Below, one piece after another: positions 56,479 through 64,000 of a DNA stretch of 64,000 bases (the stretch's first letter is position 1; each line of letters opens with the position of its first letter). A model generated the notes under the pieces. The model did no database searches, was not told where the DNA came from, and worked only from the letters and a program-made list of their open reading frames with translations. The DNA comes from Cytospora piceicola (taxonomy: Eukaryota; Ascomycota; Sordariomycetes; Diaporthales; Cytosporaceae). The DNA is taken from assembly GCA_023375675.1 (NCBI GenBank), contig JALQBC010000027.1, forward strand, positions 496,001 to 560,000, read 5' to 3'. A program made the position numbers and the translations under genes.

Positions 56479-57976
56479 GGTGGGAATTTATGAGGTCTCA
56501 CATAAATTCATCTCAGTGATTGCTGCCTCTTGATGCTGTTTGACACCAAAAAGTCGATGAAATTGTGTTATCTTATCAAGGTAAGCTATAGAAACGCCAG
56601 GCGTTGGGTTACCCCCGAATAGTGCGGATAGTTCTCCTGAGTCAGAATTCCAATGCCTGGTGCACAGGCACGCGGGTTCTAATTTGGGGTCGATGCCAGC
56701 ATATACCCCACTGAAGTGTCAATAACACCCACTGAAGTGGTCGACCAGTTACAGTTGACCCGCCCACATTTTACAGTGGCAGGTTGACAATGATGATCAG
56801 TGCATCCGCCCTACAATCTCGCTCGACGTCCTTCTTCTCCTGTGTGGAATGGGGAATGAATGTAATGGTCTTTTGCTGTTATGGGTAGTCCTGAGTGCGT
56901 TTGAGACTTGATAGATCGGTTTTCTAGTTCAGTTTCAATCCGCACCAAGACCATCTCCTATAATCCAGTCCCGTAAGTTGTGTCTTCTTTCTTCTCATCT
57001 CACAAAATGGTCATGATGATCCTCATGATGGGAGATGGCACACTCATACAGGAATTACAGGGACAGGGATACATAGTCACAGTAATTTACAGGCCTCTCA
57101 TACTGACAAGACGAACCAGTCCCTTTCCCATTCCATCTTGAGGCACACATCGATCTTGCAGCACATCTCCAGATCACCACGCTCTCTTTTACTATCTTAT
57201 CAGATCGACCAATTCGATTCTAGAACTCGGCCCGCGGACTTTTGGTTCGAACTTGTTTTACTCGGCTGACCCCGGACACTATCGCGCAAAAGTCGCCCGC
57301 GGACAGGACAAGGGCTAAAGGTTACCCGGTTGTCCCGGAGGTCTGGACTGGCTGACTGGATCTCGCCAGCTCTCCTGACTGACGAGCGGCGGGTGTTATA
57401 AACCCAAGCGCAGATTTATCAGCCGCGTCTCAGTTGCATTGAGCTTGTTTTGACATACGCGAGAGAAAAGAGGGAGAGGGAAAGAGAGAGATGGCACCCC
57501 TCAGTAAGCTCGATATCAACAACATCTCAGTCGCACTCTCACTCTCACTCTCACCGTCAATGCACCATCACCATCAACATCAACACCATCTTATCCTCCG
57601 TCTCATCCATATTTTACCCCTGGCCTGACTCGACCCGACCCGACACAAAACAACACAACACAATACAATACGACACGAATCAACCCCTGGATGACAAAGT
57701 GAAACCAAGTGAAGCAGGGGAAGGGTATACAAGGTATACTGTACAAGGCTTATACGAGTTGCCTTGTAGCTGGCGCTCCTTCCCGCTCACTCGTTCACTC
57801 ACCTACAGCCTCATCCCGAGTGACCTCACTTTACCCAAATGGACTCCGGAATGGTTAATGCTCGGCAATCCCAATTCTGATCTACATACTACATTCACCA
57901 TCGATTCATACCCTGGACTCGCTTCACCATCTGGCCTTCTATTCCCTCATATCTTGGACACATTTCTGGAGAAACA
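56479..57976. promoter_or_regulatory. Divergent intergenic region with a long leader
   Basis: About 1.5 kb between POP1 (leftward) and the NT-C2 gene (rightward). CCCACTGAAGTG occurs twice (56707-56718 and 56729-56740). 57470-57700 is CT-rich and then CA-rich (CTCACTCT repeats, ACACAACACAATAC), a typical leader. A frame at 57450-57995 overlaps the real start and is not called. No RNA gene seen. Confidence 0.45.
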
Positions 57977-59876
57977 ATGGCCTGGACTAACGTGAAGAAA
58001 CTCCCCATAGTGAACAAGGCCAGAAGGGTAAGTTTGCCAGCCTCCTTCCCGCTCCCATACTAGTATTGAAGAAAGGTTACTGACGAGGACTCTACAGCCT
58101 AGGTTCGAAGTACACCTCAAGGTAAGTGAAATATGAGTGAAGGCTGCGGACAGGATGGGGGAACAGACAGTAGACACAATGCCATCGTCCTTTTGCCCAA
58201 CGCCCACTGCGTGACGTACCCCCAAGCTAACAGCCTTCCAGGTCTATGACCTAAATAACGTCCCACTGGTGCAAGGCGCCTCCTTCATAAAATGGCGCCT
58301 TCCTCACTCCATCCACGGCGAGCACCGCGGGCAAACCGCCAAGTGCCCCATTGCCAACCATAGGGTTGAATACAGCTACGCCAAGGTCGTCCCCGTGCGC
58401 ATCACCATCGACAAGAACAACAACCTGACGGAATGCCCTATCGAGTTCGAGGTTGTGCAGGAGTTCAGCACCCATGGCGGCGTCATGACCGCCAAGGATG
58501 AGAAGATCACACTGGGCAAGGTGGCGTTGAACCTGAGCGAGTACGTCGAGGAGAGCGAGGCCATCATACAGAGCACCGGCTTCCGAACCCGGAGCCGGAT
58601 GCCTAGTACCAGTACTGCCGCCGCCACCGCCGCCGCTGTTGCTGCCACCGCCGCCGCCGGTGATAGGAATGCAACCACGCCAGGTCAGGGCCACTCCCGC
58701 AAGAGGAGCTCCCTGTCGACGCACGCGCCCATCAACGCCGGCGAGGCAGTAAGCCCGACCACCGTGCGCACTTTCTCCAACAACGAGGACAGCGACAGCA
58801 TCAACCACAACAACAACAACACGCCCGCCCCCTCCATCAACGAGCCCGCCCTCCTGCCGCCACCGCACATCCCCGAGCAGCACGTCGAGGACGGCGTCGT
58901 GCGGCGGCACCTCATGCAGGACTCCAAGATCAACTCGACCCTCAAGATCGGGATCCTGATGGTCCAGGTCGACGGCGAGCGCAACTACTCGGCCCCGGCG
59001 CTCAAGACGGCGCCCGTCTTCGGCGGCATAGCGGGCATGATGGGCGAGGCCAGCGCGGCCGTGACCTCGATGCTGTCGGACCCGGCGGCCGCCGAGTTCG
59101 GCGTGCACCTCCTGCAGGACGACGGCCGCGACGGCGCCGGCCTCAACGCCCAGTTCTCGCTCGGCGCCGCCGGCGGCGGCATGTTCGGGGGCGTCAAGTC
59201 GCGCGACGTCTACGAGCTGCAGGACATGTACCGCCGCGCCCTGGCCGCCTCCTGGGCCTGCCAGCCCGGGGAGCTGCCCGCCGACCAGTGCATCGAGGAC
59301 ATCTTCTCGGGCGGCGACGGGTTCGGGCCCGACGGCGTGTGCGGCGGCGGCGGCGGCGACGTCGCGCTCAGGGCCGCGGACGCGGCCGCGCCGCGTGGCC
59401 ATCACAACCACCACCACTCGTCGCACCACTCGCTGAGTCGGTATACCGGACGGGTGGGCTTGGGGCTGCGGAGGAGGGGGGACAGCGGGTCGAACCTCTC
59501 CGGGGGCGGCGGCGGGGACGACGACTTTCTCCGGCCGAGCGACAGGAGGGGCCTAGGCGCGAGGAGGCACATGAGGCACGGGAGCGGGGAGAGCGTGATG
59601 ACGGTGAGGGGGAGGGGCGGCGGTGACCAGGGCGGCCACCGAGGTGTCGGTGGTGCTGGTGGTGGTGGCGGTGGTGGACATCGGAGGGATCTGAGCAAGG
59701 ACAGCATGCGGCCGCCGAGCGCCGGGCTGAGGGGCCGCAGCGAGAGCTTGTCGAGCCTGGCTGCCACGATCGAGAGCGAGCGGGGGCGGAGCGGGTTCAA
59801 GAGCGCGAGGGAGGTGGACGAGTATGATGTGCGGGACGACATGGTGGCTTGGACATTGCCGGGAAGTGTCGCCTAA
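57977..59876 (+). CDS. EEIG1/EHBP1 N-terminal (NT-C2) domain protein
   Basis: Predicted 569 residues in three exons: 57977-58027, 58098-58121 and 58242-59876; exon 2 codes only eight residues. Residues 1-145 form a C2-like NT-C2 domain: RPRFEVHLKVYDLNNVPLVQ, FIKWRLPHSIHGEHRGQT, EYSYAKVVPVRITIDKNNNL and LGKVALNLSEYVEESE. The domain links membranes to the cytoskeleton in animal relatives. A poly-Ala run near 150-165, a region ending SKINSTLKIGILMVQ, then His-rich and Gly/Arg-rich disordered parts follow. The role in fungi is not established. Two short introns at the start make the first exons easy to miss. Confidence 0.88.
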
Positions 59877-60439
59877 CATGCATGTCAAAAGCAACGGGGG
59901 GTTGTTTGGCGCATTTATAAATACTTTAATGGGCTGGTAATTTTCTTTTCTTTTGGGGCGCATTCATCATGTCATACGGCGCAAGGCTTCTTATTTGAGA
60001 GGAAAACATGATCGGTGTATCAAGCCTTGGGTTTCGTGAAGAAGCAAGAGACATATCTTGCCTTCCTCTTAACATTAGAGGTTGTGCTCACGTCCAGAGC
60101 CTTATAACGCTCGGCTAGTCCACGAAGTACCCGCTATATCTTCATAGATCAATCTTGTACTGCCTGCTGGAAGGACAAGATCAACCTTGGCCATCGGGTG
60201 CTTCGTCTTCCTCGGTCGTCGTTAGTAGACAACACCGTCTCAAACATGTCCATGCCTTTGCTCTACATGGGATGGTCGACTCGTGATTATGCCCATGTCG
60301 CCAGTGGCGACCCAGCAGAGTTGATATTGTTTTGCCTCATATACAATACTCCTCCCAGTGAGGTATCGAGCGTGTATTGGCGGTACGGCTCGCGTTTCTC
60401 CCATCAGCCCCCATTGTTGCCTGTGCCATTCGGAGCCCC
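59877..60439. other. Intergenic region between convergent genes
   Basis: 3' flanks of the NT-C2 and nucleoporin genes. No gene was recognised. Confidence 0.5.
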
Positions 60440-61689
60440 TCATCTCGGGTGGTCCTTGTCCCACTCCTCGAAGTCTTCCTTGATCAGCTCGCACTCTTTC
60501 TTGAGATGTTGTAGTTGCTTCTCGTAGTCCTCGATAATCTGTGGTCACGCTTGTCAGCCTACGTCTCCTTAGCGCCTGGTACCATCGTAAGCGACTCACC
60601 TTCTTCACCCGAACCTCGACCTCCTCGCCCAGACCTTGTTCCTCGCCCAATCCCCTCTTCTGTATCTCAGCCTGCATGATCTGTGCCCTCTCCCGTAGCC
60701 AGATCAGTCGGCTCCACAGGTCCTCCAGCCTCGCGTTGACTGCGGGATCCTGCACGCTCTTCTCCATATTCTCCAGCTTTAGCCTCAGCTCGTCCTCATC
60801 TGCCGACAGGGCATACCCTCTATTCCGCAGTACCTGCACCTTCCTGGCGAGCACCAGCGTGCGCTTGCGAAGTGCATCGTGTTTCCGTCTCGCGTTGATC
60901 GTCCTCACGCTCCACTCCAGGTCATGCATCGACAGGATTGTGTCCAGGCAGCCGTTGATCTCGTGCAGCTTCTGGTTGAACCGGCCAATCGCGGTGCGCT
61001 GCGCCTTAAGCCGCTCCGCGACAGCGGCGAACCCAGAGGCGAGCACGGGCATGGAGCCTGGAGCAGGCTTGTTCTGGAGGGCTTCCTCCCATTCCTTGTG
61101 GTTCTCGTTGGGGCCGGGGTGGTAGAAGGGTACGTTTGCCTCGTCAACCTTGTTGTAGAAGTAGTGCTTGAACACACAGTCTTGGGAATCGGGTTTCCAC
61201 TTGTTGAGAACGAGCTGGATCTGGTCGGGAACGGATCGGCCATCTACAAAGCGCAATCGCTCCAAGTCAGCCCTCATGGGCGCCTCCAAAGTAGAACGTG
61301 GGATTGAAGGCATTGCAGGTAGTATGTTAAGGGTGTAACCAGGAGAGACAGTAAGTGTAAGTGAAAACTGAAGGTCACTTACAAGCTTGTGGTGGATTAG
61401 CAGACTGGAATAGAGAGCTGCCAACTGGGTTATTCTGCGGCTGTCCCAACAAAGACTGGCCTAGCTGGGGCGGTTGCTGCTGCTGCTGCTGCTGCTGTGG
61501 TTGTTGCTGCTGCTGCTGGCTGTTTGCATTGTTCTGACCGAAGATACTGCCGAATGACGGCGCGGGCTGTTGTTGTTGCTGCTGCGGTTGTTGTGTGGCG
61601 GCTGTTTGTCCAAACGGATTTGCGGCGGTTGTCGTATTTCCACCACCGAAAAGCGATGTGCCGCCAGAAGGCTGCCCGAAGATCGACAT
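60440..61689 (-). CDS. NUP57: Nucleoporin Nup57/Nup54
   Basis: Predicted 349 residues in three exons: 61689-61383, 61243-60600 and 60538-60440. Intron 1 (139 nt) uses branch GCTGAC and acceptor TGTAG, which puts RSVPDQIQLVLNKWKPDSQD in frame. The N-terminus is an FG-repeat region with poly-Gln (MSIFGQPSGGTSLFGGG, SFGSIFGQ). Then follow NKVDEANVPFYHPGPNENHK and the long coiled-coil part of the Nup54 domain, ending in EEWDKDHPR. Nup57 joins Nsp1 and Nup49 in the central channel of the nuclear pore. It is shorter than some relatives because the FG part is small. Confidence 0.9.
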
Positions 61690-62386
61690 TTCAGTGCGAC
61701 TGGAAGAGTATCCTATCGGTATCAAGTAGTAGTAGTCGTGGGAGATGGAGGATCGCGTTCGGAATATTGCTGTTCAGAGCTGGCGAGCTGTGGAAAAACA
61801 AAAGGGTATCAAAACATGCCGCTGCACCAAGCGTGTCCCCAAAGCGAATGGAGACAATGTCGCGTAACCCGGTTGTCCACGGTCAGATTTCTCGAAACGC
61901 GTGGTGTTATGATTCGGATGTGCTCAGGGTGAGGATGGTCAGGCTGTCAAGGTGCTGATGTTGTCGCTACTTTTCGAAAGCTGAACGAACTTGACATCGA
62001 AGTTGCAGCTCGAAAAAGTCCAAGCTCGGACCTGCCAATTTGCCTGCCGGAGTGTGTTGTCCCCAGATGCCCCCCTGGGGATTTAGTACCCCTACAGGGT
62101 TTCCTTCACTGTTCTCGCTCGGATCCACAATACACTGTCTGGCTCACTGCTCTTTATCTCATCGCAACAGACCAGCCAAGCAGAAGTCATCTGCAACCTG
62201 AGACAACGTTGGGGTTGATACGTGCTTCACAACAACGAACCACGGGGCAGCCAATCAGGCCGACAGCATAACACTTCACCTATTATTGTGTAAGCCGGCA
62301 ACTACTCATCGTCACCGACGAGCTCCTCCGCCTCCGCTAGCATCCAACACAACCACGGCCTTGACCCGAGCCCATTAATCGCCAAA
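61690..62386. promoter_or_regulatory. Divergent promoter region of NUP57 and NDUFA8
   Basis: About 0.7 kb between two divergent start codons. A CCCCCTGGGG palindrome-like run lies at 62071-62080, and CCCCTACAGGGTTTCC at 62090-62105. No gene was recognised. Confidence 0.4.
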
Positions 62387-63266
62387 ATGGCGTCGCGGAG
62401 ACCTCAGTGAGTCAAGTCAATCGCGGTCCCCTCCAGACCTGACTACGCCAAACGTCCAATTGCGGGGGCTAACCTAGGACCCCATCAGGTTCAACAACCA
62501 GCATCTCCTCGACACCACTCCTCTCCCCGACTCCATCCCCAAGGTCAAGGAGCTCGGTGCCAGCTCTGCGCCCCTGCTGTCGGCGTCCTTCTTCGTCGGT
62601 GCCCGGTGCAAGGACTACAATGATGACTTTATGAAGTGCAAGACCGAGAACCCCGGCAAGGGCGAGTTCGAGTGTCTAAAAGAGGGACGGAAGGTGACGA
62701 GATGTGCGAGGAGTGTGTATGTGCCACATGCCTTTGTGATTTATCAATTGACCGCCCAACCTCGACTGCACCTGGGGAATATCCATCTCTGGAGCCGTGG
62801 CGAGGAAGTAAAGCCCGGCAGAAGTGAAGAGACGGGTCCCCGGGTCTACATTTGGCAAACAACCGAAACCAAGGGCTTACTGTCGTTTTACTGATGATTT
62901 TGCTACCTTGTAGTATTGAGGACGTCAACAAGCATTGCTTGGAGTCTTTCCGCGCCCACTGGCAATGCCTGGAAAACAACAACCAACAACTATGGCAGTG
63001 CCGCCCCGATGAGTGGCGCCTGAACAAATGCGTCTTCCACAACCTGGTTTGTCCCCCTCGACTCCATCCACTCCTCCATACCCGCTTTTGATGTGTGCCT
63101 TTCCCCGGTAGATGGCTTACCAGCAGGGCAACTACAGAAACTGGAGAAGACGATCCCAGACGCTGCCGGCACGGTGCCCGTACACCTGCGGTCGCAACAG
63201 ATCTACGCGCATGCACCCATCCCGTACCAGCCTCATGCTAAGTACGAGGATGCAAAGTCAGCATAG
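62387..63266 (+). CDS. nuo20.8: NADH:ubiquinone oxidoreductase 20.8-kDa subunit (NDUFA8)
   Basis: Predicted 169 residues in four exons: 62387-62406, 62489-62716, 62914-63046 and 63138-63266. Introns are 82, 197 and 91 nt. It has four CX9C pairs: Cys47-57, 69-79, 91-101 and 112-122, the double CHCH fold of NDUFA8, an accessory subunit of complex I facing the intermembrane space and imported by the Mia40 route. The protein starts MASRRPQFNNQHLLDTTPLP and ends AKYEDAKSA. The last acceptor is ACTACAG at 63137; the TAG at 63111 would shift the frame. The length fits the family. Confidence 0.93.
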
Positions 63267-64000
63267 AGGGGGTGTAAGTTTAAGCTGCACCCGGGCCGTC
63301 CTATAGCTGCGTGGTCACCAGGCATCACCAAGGCGGCGGCTGTGCTAGGTTCGCCATCAGATGGGATACTGTGGGAAGTCTACAGGGGCTTGTGTAGTTA
63401 CTTCCGTGAGGCACGAATTCAATAACCCAATAACCTAAATTTGCGGACGAGGACGTCCTCGGCGATGATGTACTGCTCACAAGATCGTGTCTGAAGCCAA
63501 GGTGTGGACGCATGTGTGCCTCTTCACAGAGATCAAGAGCAACATACGGTAATAGCAAAAGCAAAGTAGAAGAAAGCAGAAAACGCAAAAGACAAGAAAA
63601 CCAGGAAGGAGTTGGGTGTGCACCTACTTGATCATTTCTCTTAGAAATACAAACGAACAAAAAGCAAAAGAAACATACAACACCGGGTATTCGCTGGTCG
63701 TCACCGACCCAACTACTAATCCAGCCCTCAGCGGCTTGTCTATGGGAGAGCGGACGGGATCCCGAATTTTCCGCTGGGTATGGTCGTATGTGCTAGTACT
63801 TGTTCTAAGAGTGTTTATATACTAGTAGCAAATGTCTACTCCGGTATGGTCGGCACTATGCTTGGGGGATTGTTGCTTAGGGCTGTACGAGTCCGTACAG
63901 AATACAATGGGGTACCGGCATGTGGTACTGTATTCAATTATCGTGCATGGCACATTCTCAGATGCTGTTTATACAAAAGCATGGATATTCGTGGACCAGA
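63267..64000. other. Intergenic region at the window end
   Basis: No gene was recognised in the last ~730 bp. An inverted repeat CTGTACG/CGTACAG lies near 63883-63900, and GAATACA...TGTATTC near 63900-63936. Confidence 0.45.

Noticed and set aside
57450..57995. A 181-codon plus-strand frame before the NT-C2 gene
   Set aside because: It lies in the CT/CA-rich leader, overlaps the real start in another frame, and shows low-complexity residues without family features.
58251..59429. A 392-codon minus-strand frame
   Set aside because: Antisense to the NT-C2 gene, in which the plus strand has clear family motifs and splice sites. The frame comes from GC-rich codon bias.

Overview
The window looks like a filamentous ascomycete chromosome (Pezizomycotina, most likely a Sordariomycete). 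The genes have short introns (about 55-215 nt) with GTAAGT-like donors and CTAAC/CTGAC branch points, intergenic distances are short, and one gene matches the filamentous-fungal CENP-O form. GC-rich coding DNA alternates sharply with AT-rich blocks that carry the mark of repeat-induced point mutation (RIP): CpA/TpG is nearly absent, TpA is in excess and CpG is kept. The species cannot be named from the sequence alone.

Layout. 1-10.5 kb is a gene-free repeat block. It holds RIP-destroyed transposon DNA, a four-copy array of a ~225-bp repeat interrupted by a solo LTR with a clean 5-bp target duplication, ~1.4 kb of TAAG-type tandem repeat around a 98-bp assembly gap, an 82-bp hairpin, and two minisatellites along which RIP damage fades towards the first gene. 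10.9-29.1 kb is gene-rich: an MFS transporter, a small Cys-rich protein, an Fmp46-like (DUF1687) protein, an 1845-residue disordered protein with an RRM-like core, complex I subunit NDUFA2, a mitochondrial pyruvate carrier subunit, a Chs4/Skt5-type chitin synthase regulator with a CaaX end, and a 241-bp MITE. 29.7-35.2 kb is one RIP-mutated DNA transposon (5527 bp, ~95-bp inverted ends, perfect 8-bp target duplication) inserted in an open frame, with a decayed gene to its right.

36.7-63.3 kb is a dense run of mostly conserved genes: Cbp4, Egd1 (beta-NAC), Tad1, ribosomal protein eL24, a peroxisomal-type peroxiredoxin ending in AKL, a DUF1348 protein, a four-TM protein whose last intron appears to be GC-AG, a secreted 12-cysteine protein, a tRNA-like relic, an SLC33-type acetyl-CoA transporter, CENP-O/Mcm21, Pop1, an EEIG1/EHBP1-type NT-C2 protein, Nup57/Nup54 and complex I subunit NDUFA8.

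Several genes serve the mitochondrion (NDUFA2, NDUFA8, pyruvate carrier, Cbp4, probably Fmp46), and others serve translation or RNA maturation (eL24, NAC, Tad1, Pop1). They share no operon-like organisation. I did not find a convincing new multi-gene system. The most interesting material is the architecture of the repeats, the transposon insertion site, a possible alternative C-terminus of the chitin synthase regulator, the GC-AG intron, and the duplicated six-cysteine secreted protein. Exon limits come from reading splice signals and frames by eye.
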